Shown in pieces: positions 1-6,331 of a DNA stretch of 6,331 bases. The DNA lies in contig JAUYMQ010000524.1 of NCBI GenBank assembly GCA_030698575.1, positions 1-6,331 of the forward strand, in the 5' to 3' direction. A program made the translations under genes and the position numbers. Under the pieces are notes generated by a model. It saw only the letters and a list, made by a program, of their open reading frames with translations. It was not told the DNA's origin and did not search any database. Numbering within the stretch: position 1 is the stretch's first letter; every line of letters starts with the position of its first letter. Source of the DNA: Deltaproteobacteria bacterium. GTDB taxonomy: Bacteria > JAUYMQ01.

Positions 1-127
1 CCGCGGTTTCGCTCCCCGCTTCTTTCAGCGACGGCCTCGCGACCTCCGCCTTACGGTTTGCTTGGGTCCCCGCGACCAGGTTCCCGGAGGACTTGCACCT
101 CCAAGTCGAAGCCCATGCTGGGCACAC
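1..127 (-). mobile_element. 5' end of a group IIC intron (domain I, partial, runs off left edge)
   Basis: On the minus strand, position 127 begins GTGTGCCC, matching the GUGYG 5' end of group II introns. The first hairpin pairs GCCC with GGGC (111-123). A second pairs GGAGG with CCTCC around a TGCAAGT loop (86-102). Further in come a CCGTAAGG loop, a GCTGAAAGAAGC segment and GCGAAACCGCGG at the window edge. Order and spacing resemble, from memory and without alignment, the Oceanobacillus iheyensis group IIC intron used for crystal structures (GUGUGCCCGGCAUGGG, then UCUGAAGGAAGC, then GGCAAACC). The element starts four bases after a terminator-like stem, the known target preference of class C introns. 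These self-splicing retroelements move by reverse splicing, usually with an intron-encoded reverse transcriptase. Here only the start of domain I is visible, so the rest of the ribozyme, any RT gene, and whether it is active or a 5' fragment remain unknown. No protein is assigned to this stretch. Confidence 0.8.
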
Positions 128-163
128 AAGAGAACGGGCGCGACAGAAAGCCGCGCCCGGTTC
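128..163 (-). terminator. rho-independent terminator of the Grx-TrxB gene, interrupted by the intron
   Basis: On the minus strand, GAACCGGGCGCG (163-152) pairs with CGCGCCCGTTC (142-132), an 11-bp stem with one bulged C and a 9-nt loop. It lies 34 bp past the stop codon of the Grx-TrxB gene. Only TCTT remains on the 3' side before the putative intron starts at 127, so the U-tract is short and probably cut by the insertion. Whether it still terminates efficiently is unclear. Confidence 0.7.
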
Positions 164-172
164 ACACTGCGT

Positions 173-190
173 ATCAAGGATCAAGGATCA
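173..190. repeat. short tandem repeat ATCAAGG
   Basis: Two and a half head-to-tail copies of the heptamer ATCAAGG lie between the stop codon of the Grx-TrxB gene and its terminator. A related GGATCA follows at 195-200 and overlaps the stop codon. This is probably simple slippage; no function is claimed. Confidence 0.5.
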
Positions 191-197
191 GAATGGA

Positions 198-1403
198 TCA
201 GTGACTTTGCTCCGCCAGCCAGCGCTCGGCGTCGATGGCCGCCATGCAGCCGGTGCCCGCAGCGGTAACAGCCTGCCGGTAGCGAGGGTCCATTGCATCC
301 CCGCTGGCGAAGACTCCCTCAACGCTGGTGTAGGAGGTCCCACCTTCCACCCGGATATAGCCCACGGGATCCATGTCGAGTTGCCCTTTGAAGAGATCCG
401 TATTGGGCCGGTGCCCGATGGCGACGAACAGCCCCTGGGTCGGGTACTCGGATATTTTGCCTGTCTTCAGATTCTTCAGCTTCGCCCCCGTGACGCCTCC
501 TTCAGGCGTGCCCATCACCTCTTCCACCGCGCTGTCCCAGACGAAGGCGATCTTCTCGTTCTTCATGGCGCGCTCCTGCATGATCTTGCTCGCGCGGAGC
601 TCGCCCCGCCGGTGGACCACGATCACCTTGGTCGCGAATTTGGTGAGGAACAGCGCCTCCTCCATGGCCGTGTCGCCGCCGCCCACGACAACGACTTCCT
701 GTCCACGGAAGAAGAACCCGTCGCAAGTGGCGCAGGCCGAAACCCCGTGCCCCATCAGGCGCTTCTCGCTATCGATTCCCAGCAGCTTGGCCGATGCGCC
801 CGTGGCGATGATGAGGGCGTCGGCCATCAGCCGCCCCTCGTCGCCGATCTCGACGCTGAAGGGGCGTTTCGACAGATCGACCTTTGTCGCGTCTCCCGCG
901 AGCACCCGGGTGCCGAACCGGAGCGCCTGTTTGCGGAACAGTTCCATCATCTCCGGACCCTGAATGCCATCCGGAAAACCGGGATAGTTTTCAACGTCCG
1001 TTGTGATGGTCAGCTGCCCGCCGGGCTGCGACCCTTCGATCACGAACGGCGAGAGTTCCGCCCGGGCCGCGTAGATTGCGGCGGTCCATCCCGCCGGACC
1101 CGTTCCGAGGATGGCCACGCGAACGTGTTCCTCGCGCCGCGCCTTCCTGCTGATTTTCAACATGGGGTCGAGCTTGCCGGAGACGTCGAGCGCGTGGAGC
1201 TCGTCGTAGCCTCCGACGTGAACACCGTCGATGAAGATCTGGGGAATAGTCATGAGCTGCGACCGCGCGATCATCTCATCCTTCTTCTCGGGATGATCGT
1301 GGATGTTGAACTCCTCGAAGGAAACGCCCTTCGATTCGAGCAGCCGCTTGGCGTTCGCGCAGAATGGGCATCCGTAGCCGGTATACATCTCGATGCGTGG
1401 CAT
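198..1403 (-). CDS. glutaredoxin-thioredoxin reductase fusion protein
   Basis: A 401-residue cytoplasmic flavoenzyme expected to pass electrons from NADPH through FAD and a CxxC to a fused glutaredoxin. Residues 1-85 form a glutaredoxin: CPFC at 12-15, the cis-proline motif TIPQIF at 52-57 and GGYDEL at 64-69. After a linker, residues 94-401 are a low-molecular-weight thioredoxin reductase. It shows the FAD-binding GTGPAG at 100-105, PGGQ at 128-131, the redox CATC at 224-227, the NADP-binding [10 protein letters not shown] at 241-250 with HRR at 264-266 (NADPH 2'-phosphate contact), and the FAD motif GVFASGD near 363-369. The frame stays open upstream to an ATG at 1571, but those 56 residues are low-complexity and unlike either domain. 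The ATG at 1403 begins exactly where glutaredoxins do, although its GAGGA lies unusually close, so the start is a family-based choice. The gene is 183 bp from the PLP enzyme gene and is followed by its own terminator. The natural acceptor is unknown: glutathione, a separate thioredoxin or a peroxiredoxin are all possible. Confidence 0.93.
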   Translation of the reverse strand: MPRIEMYTGYGCPFCANAKRLLESKGVSFEEFNIHDHPEKKDEMIARSQLMTIPQIFIDGVHVGGYDELHALDVSGKLDPMLKISRKARREEHVRVAILGTGPAGWTAAIYAARAELSPFVIEGSQPGGQLTITTDVENYPGFPDGIQGPEMMELFRKQALRFGTRVLAGDATKVDLSKRPFSVEIGDEGRLMADALIIATGASAKLLGIDSEKRLMGHGVSACATCDGFFFRGQEVVVVGGGDTAMEEALFLTKFATKVIVVHRRGELRASKIMQERAMKNEKIAFVWDSAVEEVMGTPEGGVTGAKLKNLKTGKISEYPTQGLFVAIGHRPNTDLFKGQLDMDPVGYIRVEGGTSYTSVEGVFASGDAMDPRYRQAVTAAGTGCMAAIDAERWLAEQSH

Positions 1404-1451
1404 CGTCCTCGATCCGTCCTTTCTGGATGGCGGGTCTGGATGGGGGGTTTC

Positions 1452-1495
1452 GGCGGCCGGCGGCATGATTCTCATGCCTCGCCGCACAGGCCGCC
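1452..1495 (-). other. bulged long hairpin in the leader of the Grx-TrxB gene
   Basis: On the minus strand, GGCGGCC (1495-1489) pairs with GGCCGCC (1458-1452), and inside it GGCATGA (1478-1472) pairs with TCATGCC (1468-1462) around a GAA loop. A further GGC/GCC between them stacks the arms into about 17 bp with one-sided bulges. No U-tract follows on the minus strand, so it is not a typical terminator for the upstream PLP gene. It lies about 50 bp before the ATG at 1403. It could be an mRNA leader structure or a processing site. I do not recognise a known riboswitch. The rest of the 1404-1586 gap shows no gene or convincing promoter. Confidence 0.4.
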
Positions 1496-1586
1496 CTTTA
1501 GATGCGCCGCCGGCCCAAACGTTACGGCGCCGCGGCCCCGGGCAGGATACGGCCCTGGCCAAAGAAGGCAAGCGCCCCGGCCGGGT

Positions 1587-2693
1587 TCAGCCCGCGGGCA
1601 GCGCTTCCGACCGCTGCAGAAAAGCCCGGAGGGGCCGTGGCAGGACGCCCGGGTCGAGCGCCCCCTGAAAGGTCGGCAGCGCGATTGAGTTGAACGTGTT
1701 CCAGAAGAGCAGCGGGGCCGATCCACTCCCGCCGCCGTCCCTGCCCATGTGGTCCAGTACCGCAGCCAGCGTCTTGCCAGTATAGATCCCCTCGAGCGCG
1801 ATCCCCGAACCAGCCGCCCGCGCGATGGCCTGTTCCCCCGCCGGCGTCGGATGCCCGTAACCCCTGCCCATCCAGTTGCGAGGCAGGTCGAGGCGCGCGC
1901 GGTCAGCCTTCACGTCGGGGAACGAGGCATCGTGCTTTCGCAAAAAGTTGAGCGTCTGATCAGCGAGAGCACAAACGCGCCGCGCCGAGATCGGCATCAG
2001 ATCGTTCACCACCACCCCGAGGACGCGGCTGCGAAGCGCGGTCAGCGACAGACCCGCCAGAAGTCCCGCAGCCGTCCCCATCGATCCGACTGGCACCGTG
2101 ATGATCTCCGGCTCCGGAAGCGCGCCCTCCTGCACCTGCGCTTCCAGTTCCAGCGCGGCTTCGACGAAACCAACGCACCCGAGCGGTGAGGAGCCCCCCG
2201 GCATGACCAGCAAGGGGCGCTTACGTCCAACGCCGGGCAGGAGCCAGCGCCGCGCTCCGGACAGTGCGGCCCGGGAGGAAGATCCGACGAACTCGACACG
2301 GGCGCCGGTGTCGAGGATCCGCCGGAGGGTCTCCAGCACATGGGGCGTCGGGGGCTGGCCCACGGCGACGAGGATCATCCGGAGCCCGTGCTGCTTGCCG
2401 CACAACGCGACCGCCAGCGCGTGGTGCGATCCGATGGCGCCGAAGGTCAGGACCGTATCGGTTCCCTGTGAAATCGCGTCGGCGAGCAGGAATTCGAGCT
2501 TCCGGGGTTTGTTCCCGCCGTAAACCAGGCCCGCGCGGTCGTCGCGTTTGATCCAGAGTCCGGGGGCGAGGGCATCGAGCGCGTGAACCTCGCTCGGCCG
2601 CCGCAAGAGGGCCAACCGCGGGAGCCGACGCTCCAGTGCGGGATACCGGAGGAAGAGTCCGAACGGCCGGTCCTGCGAGGGTGCGGCGGTCAC
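1587..2693 (-). CDS. PLP-dependent enzyme, ACC deaminase / D-cysteine desulfhydrase family
   Basis: A 368-residue cytoplasmic enzyme of fold-type II PLP proteins. LWIKRDD (46-52) is followed by GLVYGGNKPRKLEFL (55-69), where Lys62 is the expected Schiff-base lysine. TFGAIGSHHA (83-92) takes the place of the family's usual SNH motif. VPVGSMGTAAGL (200-211) is the glycine-rich loop that holds the cofactor phosphate, and IYTGK (303-307) matches the family YTGK. Near the C-terminus, where D-cysteine desulfhydrases and ACC deaminases normally have a HTGG-like motif, this protein reads FWNTFNS (330-336). It is therefore likely a divergent subgroup, and substrate (ACC, D-cysteine or another D-amino acid) cannot be assigned. 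The GTG start at 2693 overlaps the stop of the upstream membrane-protein gene as GTGA. The nearest purine-rich run, GAGGGAG, lies about 20 nt upstream, so translation probably relies on coupling. Confidence 0.85.
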   Translation of the reverse strand: MTAAPSQDRPFGLFLRYPALERRLPRLALLRRPSEVHALDALAPGLWIKRDDRAGLVYGGNKPRKLEFLLADAISQGTDTVLTFGAIGSHHALAVALCGKQHGLRMILVAVGQPPTPHVLETLRRILDTGARVEFVGSSSRAALSGARRWLLPGVGRKRPLLVMPGGSSPLGCVGFVEAALELEAQVQEGALPEPEIITVPVGSMGTAAGLLAGLSLTALRSRVLGVVVNDLMPISARRVCALADQTLNFLRKHDASFPDVKADRARLDLPRNWMGRGYGHPTPAGEQAIARAAGSGIALEGIYTGKTLAAVLDHMGRDGGGSGSAPLLFWNTFNSIALPTFQGALDPGVLPRPLRAFLQRSEALPAG

Positions 2694-3103
2694 GGGCCGA
2701 AGTCCGTCAGTACTCCCTCGGTGAAAACCAGCGTGGCCGGACGCGTATTACCGCCATACTGCCAGTACTCGGTGCCCATCTGCGTGATGGTGAAAACGTT
2801 CTTGGGCTCACCCCAGGCCAGCCGGCATTTCTCGCGATCCCAGCCCTTGACGACCCGGCCGGCCCGGAGATCGATCTTGTCGCTCTCGGAGGTATGAGGG
2901 TGGGAGGCGATGTAGCGCTCGATGTTGTGGGAAAGCCAGAGCTCCTGTAAGGCACCGCCGCTGTTGCGGACCGTGTCGACGGCGAGGAAGAGCACCACCA
3001 TCCCGAGCAGGAGGATGATCCTCCGCACCCAGACCCTCCGGCGACCCGGCTTGGCCCGCCCCGTCAGGGACGGCGCGCCGGGGTATGTGGTCGGCAGCCC
3101 CAT
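2690..3103 (-). CDS. small single-pass membrane protein with BamE/SmpA-like C-terminal domain
   Basis: Not a gene I can name. With the ATG at 3103 it is 137 residues long. A basic N-terminus (RAKPGRRRVWVRR, about 16-28) leads into one hydrophobic segment (IILLLGMVVLFLAV, 29-42), suggesting an inner-membrane anchor with the positive end in the cytoplasm and the rest outside. There is no lipobox cysteine. Residues 77-135 (IDLRAGRVVKGW...LAWGEPKNVF...EYWQYGG...LVFTEGVL) follow the pattern of BamE/SmpA-like domains: a G-x-V-x-x-G turn, a helix ending in W-G-x-P, then a W-x-Y strand and an LVF-x-x-G strand. That assignment is by pattern only. The frame extends 12 codons upstream to a GTG at 3139 with no ribosome binding site; the ATG is preferred because GAGGA sits 6 nt before it. 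It is first in a two-gene unit with the PLP enzyme (4-bp overlap); the pairing does not reveal a function. Confidence 0.75.
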   Translation of the reverse strand: MGLPTTYPGAPSLTGRAKPGRRRVWVRRIILLLGMVVLFLAVDTVRNSGGALQELWLSHNIERYIASHPHTSESDKIDLRAGRVVKGWDREKCRLAWGEPKNVFTITQMGTEYWQYGGNTRPATLVFTEGVLTDFGP

Positions 3104-3109
3104 CGCCAG

Positions 3110-3114
3110 TCCTC
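3110..3114 (-). promoter_or_regulatory. ribosome binding site of the BamE-like membrane protein
   Basis: GAGGA on the minus strand, 6 nt before the ATG at 3103. The alternative GTG start at 3139 has no purine-rich run at the right distance, so this site decides the start in favour of the 137-residue form. Confidence 0.55.
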
Positions 3115-3174
3115 GAGATTTCGCCCGGATTGCGTTCACGCTGCGCTACGTAGATGACGCAGCGGCCTTCAGTC

Positions 3175-3204
3175 AGGCTAGGCCCGCGCTCCGCCGCATG
3201 TCAA
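3175..3204 (-). promoter_or_regulatory. likely sigma70-type promoter of the membrane protein-PLP enzyme unit
   Basis: A perfect TTGACA -35 box (3204-3199) is followed after 18 bp by TAGCCT (3180-3175), which keeps the T, A and final T of the -10 consensus. Transcription would start near 3168, giving a leader of about 65 nt before the ATG at 3103. The site lies just after the groEL terminator, so the downstream genes need their own promoter. The -10 box is weak. The rest of the 3104-3261 gap shows nothing clear beyond a small CGTTC-GCT-GAACG inverted repeat at 3248-3260. Confidence 0.5.
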
Positions 3205-3261
3205 GTTACACGTGCAGGTGTGTAGCGATGAACGGGGCGGGGATCACCGTTCGCTGAACGC

Positions 3262-3293
3262 AAAATAGAAGGGGCCCCCGCAGGGGCCCCTTC
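3262..3293 (-). terminator. rho-independent terminator of groES-groEL
   Basis: On the minus strand, GAAGGGGCCCC (3293-3283) and GGGGCCCCTTC (3278-3268) form a perfect 11-bp stem around a 4-nt TGCG loop. The U-rich tail TATTTT (3267-3262) follows. It starts 21 nt after the groEL stop codon and marks the end of the chaperonin transcript. Confidence 0.9.
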
Positions 3294-3314
3294 GAGATCC
3301 AGCCTGGGTGTGGC

Positions 3315-4997
<1,683 letters not shown>

Positions 4998-5007
4998 TCA
5001 TTTCGCG

Positions 5008-5026
5008 GTCCCGCCGCAGGCGGGAC
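5008..5026 (-). other. perfect hairpin between groES and groEL
   Basis: GTCCCGCC and GGCGGGAC form a perfect 8-bp stem around a 3-nt loop, 25 nt before the groEL start and just outside its GGAGG ribosome binding site. No U-tract follows, so it is unlikely to be an efficient terminator. A processing or mRNA-stability element that adjusts groEL relative to groES is possible. The groESL message of Agrobacterium tumefaciens is known to be cleaved between the two genes, but I have no direct evidence for that here. Confidence 0.5.
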
Positions 5027-5047
5027 GTGTGCAAGAAATCCAGGCTG

Positions 5048-5338
5048 TCAGTCTTCCAGGACGCCCAGTATGTCGCTCTCGTTGAGGATCAGCCGCTCTT
5101 CCCCCTCGACCTTGATCTCGACCCCGGCGTACTTTCCGAAGAGGACCCGGTCGCCCTTCTTCACGTCGAGTGGTTGCAACAAACCGTTCTTCATACGCTT
5201 GCCGGCGCCCACGGCGAGCACCTTTCCTTCCTGAGGCTTCTCCTGCGCCGAATCGGGAATGATGATGCCTCCCTTTGACTTCTCCTCCTGACCGAGTCGC
5301 ATGGCAATGACCCGATCTCCCAGCGGTTTGATCTTCAT
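5048..5338 (-). CDS. groES: 10 kDa co-chaperonin GroES
   Basis: A 96-residue co-chaperonin, the usual family length. Seven copies form the lid that closes the GroEL chamber in the ATP-bound state. The N-terminus [12 protein letters not shown] is the family start. Residues about 16-33 form the mobile loop, with GGIIIPDSA (23-31) carrying the hydrophobic GroEL-contacting tripeptide. [11 protein letters not shown] (39-49) leads into the roof region, [11 protein letters not shown] (62-72) is the conserved beta strand, and the protein ends in [14 protein letters not shown]. The ATG at 5338 has a near-perfect AAGGAGG (5353-5347) 8 nt upstream, which fits high expression. It lies 63 bp after lon and 65 bp before groEL. 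A lone CIRCE-like half-site precedes the ribosome binding site, so HrcA control is possible but not shown. Confidence 0.97.
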   Translation of the reverse strand: MKIKPLGDRVIAMRLGQEEKSKGGIIIPDSAQEKPQEGKVLAVGAGKRMKNGLLQPLDVKKGDRVLFGKYAGVEIKVEGEERLILNESDILGVLED

Positions 5339-5355
5339 CTACCGAACCTCCTTGA

Positions 5356-5364
5356 GAGTGCTAG
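5356..5364 (-). promoter_or_regulatory. CIRCE-like half-site upstream of groES
   Basis: On the minus strand CTAGCACTC matches the left arm of the CIRCE operator (TTAGCACTC, bound by HrcA) at 8 of 9 bases. It sits where CIRCE usually lies, just before the groES ribosome binding site. The right arm (GAGTGCTAA, nine bases further on) is absent: that place holds TTCGGTAGA, which runs into the start codon. This could be a decayed operator or chance. I could not identify convincing -35/-10 boxes in the 5339-5401 gap. Confidence 0.3.
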
Positions 5365-5401
5365 TTGTGAGAATCCTGACGCACTGAGTTGATTGTTAGC
5401 G

Positions 5402-6331
5402 TCAGCCTTTGATCGCCGGCTGCGCCCGCTCGGGGGGAGGGGGTAGCACGGCTTCGAAAGCGTCGTCGAGCGAATCCACAAACCGGAACTCGAGATCCCT
5501 CCGTATGGCCTCGGGGACCTCCACCAGATCTTTTTCGTTGTGACGGGGAAGGATGACTGTCTTGACACCTGCTCTCTGCGCCGCCAGGACCTTGTCTCTT
5601 ATCCCGCCCACCGGCAGGACCTTCCCCCGGAGCGTGATTTCGCCCGTCATCGCCACGTCGGGGCGAACGGGCACCCCTCGCAGAAGCGAGAGCAGCGACA
5701 CCGCTATGGTGAGCCCCGCCGAGGGGCCGTCCTTCGGAATACCGCCCGACGGCACGTGCACGTGAAGATCCGAGCCCTCGTAAAAATCTCGCGGGACACC
5801 AAAGCGCTCAGCGTTCGCGCGAATGTAGGAGAGCGCGGCCTCGGCAGACTCTTTCATTACGTCGCCGAGGTTGCCCGTCAACGTGAGGGACTTTCCGCCT
5901 TTCATGCGGGTCGATTCGACAAATAGCACTTCGCCGCCTGAAGGCGTCCAGGCGAGCCCGATGCCCACGCCCGGCTGATCTGTGCGCTCCGAGATCTCCG
6001 AGTAAAATTTCTGAGGACCCAGATGCTCGTGGACGGTGCTCTCGTCCACATTAACCTGCGTGGCGGTTCCCTCCGCGACCTTGCGGGCGACCTTGCGGCA
6101 GACGGTTCCGATCTCTCGCTCCAGATTCCGGAGCCCCGCCTCGCGTGTGTAATCGTGGATCACCATCCCCAGCGCGGTGTCGCTGATCGTCAGATTCTCT
6201 TCCGAGATTCCATTCTCCGCCAGCTGCTTGGGAAGGATGAACCGGCGGGCGATCTGGAGCTTGTCGTCGCTGGTGTAGCCCGGAAGTTCGAGCCCCTCCA
6301 TGCGGTCGCGCAGCGGCGGCGGAATGGTGTG
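5402..6331 (-). CDS. lon: ATP-dependent Lon protease, C-terminal part (5' end beyond the window)
   Basis: The last 309 codons of Lon, open to the right window edge; the N-terminal substrate-binding domain and the Walker motifs are outside. The fragment starts [20 protein letters not shown], the end of the AAA+ core after sensor 1. [12 protein letters not shown] follows, with the sensor-2 arginine in the small alpha-helical domain. The protease domain then carries the catalytic serine in PKDGPSAG (codon 5720-5722) and the catalytic lysine in [10 protein letters not shown] (codon 5591-5593). They are 43 residues apart, as Ser679 and Lys722 are in E. coli Lon. [15 protein letters not shown] lies between them. 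Lon is a cytoplasmic homohexamer that degrades misfolded and some regulatory proteins. The stop is followed after 63 bp by groES, a sensible stress-protein grouping that may share transcription. An ATG at 6301 lies inside the domain and is not a start. Confidence 0.97.
   Translation of the reverse strand, partial: HTIPPPLRDRMEGLELPGYTSDDKLQIARRFILPKQLAENGISEENLTISDTALGMVIHDYTREAGLRNLEREIGTVCRKVARKVAEGTATQVNVDESTVHEHLGPQKFYSEISERTDQPGVGIGLAWTPSGGEVLFVESTRMKGGKSLTLTGNLGDVMKESAEAALSYIRANAERFGVPRDFYEGSDLHVHVPSGGIPKDGPSAGLTIAVSLLSLLRGVPVRPDVAMTGEITLRGKVLPVGGIRDKVLAAQRAGVKTVILPRHNEKDLVEVPEAIRRDLEFRFVDSLDDAFEAVLPPPPERAQPAIKG

Noticed and set aside
1-127. tRNA, SRP RNA or tmRNA as the explanation for the structured left end
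   Set aside because: No cloverleaf with a GGTTCGAA-type T-loop, no SRP GGAAG/GCAGCC core and no tmRNA tag reading frame were seen, while the GTGTGCCC start and following stems fit a group IIC intron.
1404-1571. 56-codon N-terminal extension of the glutaredoxin-TrxB fusion starting at the ATG at 1571
   Set aside because: The residues are Pro/Arg/Gly-rich and match neither domain, the segment contains the leader hairpin, and the ATG at 1403 falls exactly at the normal glutaredoxin N-terminus.
93-1688. 531-codon open frame on the plus strand opposite the Grx-TrxB fusion
   Set aside because: It lies antisense to a gene with clear domain motifs, its product is rich in His, Arg and Asp with no recognisable motif, and such long open antisense frames are common in GC-rich DNA.
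3104-3139. Upstream GTG start at 3139 for the small membrane protein
   Set aside because: No ribosome binding site precedes it, whereas the ATG at 3103 has GAGGA at 6 nt. The choice does not affect the domain assignment.
5338-5364. A complete CIRCE palindrome upstream of groES
   Set aside because: The right arm is absent at the required 9-bp spacing, so only a half-site can be claimed.

Overview
This is a GC-rich bacterial window in which every gene I can support is on the minus strand. Read in the direction of transcription, from the right edge to the left, the order is: lon (C-terminal part only, cut by the window edge), groES, groEL, a small membrane-anchored protein with a BamE-like domain, a PLP-dependent enzyme of the ACC deaminase / D-cysteine desulfhydrase family, a glutaredoxin-thioredoxin reductase fusion, and the first ~127 nt of what looks like a group IIC intron running off the left edge. 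The genes do not name a phylum. The composition, the GGM-tailed GroEL and the Grx-TrxB fusion would suit several high-GC, poorly cultured Gram-negative-type lineages, but this is only a guess.

Right part (3262-6331): protein quality control. The Lon protease fragment carries the intact catalytic Ser/Lys pair. It is followed after 63 bp by groES with a strong Shine-Dalgarno sequence, then after 65 bp, which contain a perfect short hairpin, by a full-length groEL. GroEL ends in a GGM-repeat tail, and a perfect 11-bp GC-rich stem plus U-rich tract closes the block. One 9-bp half of a CIRCE/HrcA operator lies just upstream of the groES ribosome binding site, but the second half is missing.

Middle part (1587-3204): a likely promoter with a perfect TTGACA -35 box precedes a two-gene unit. 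The small single-pass membrane protein gene and the PLP-enzyme gene overlap by four bases (GTGA), which suggests translational coupling. The substrate of the PLP enzyme cannot be told from the sequence, and its C-terminal active-site region departs from the usual family motif.

Left part (1-1495): a structured leader with a bulged 17-bp hairpin precedes a gene encoding glutaredoxin (CPFC) fused to a low-molecular-weight thioredoxin reductase (CATC). This would be a self-contained NADPH-to-disulfide relay. Its stop codon is followed by a terminator-like hairpin. Four nucleotides after that stem begins a minus-strand sequence starting GTGTGCCC, with the stem-loops and A-rich junctions of a group IIC intron domain I. 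Group IIC introns characteristically insert just downstream of rho-independent terminators, so sequence and location agree. The catalytic core and any reverse transcriptase would lie beyond the left edge.

The most noteworthy observations are the unannotated intron 5' end and the Grx-TrxB fusion. The rest is ordinary housekeeping DNA.
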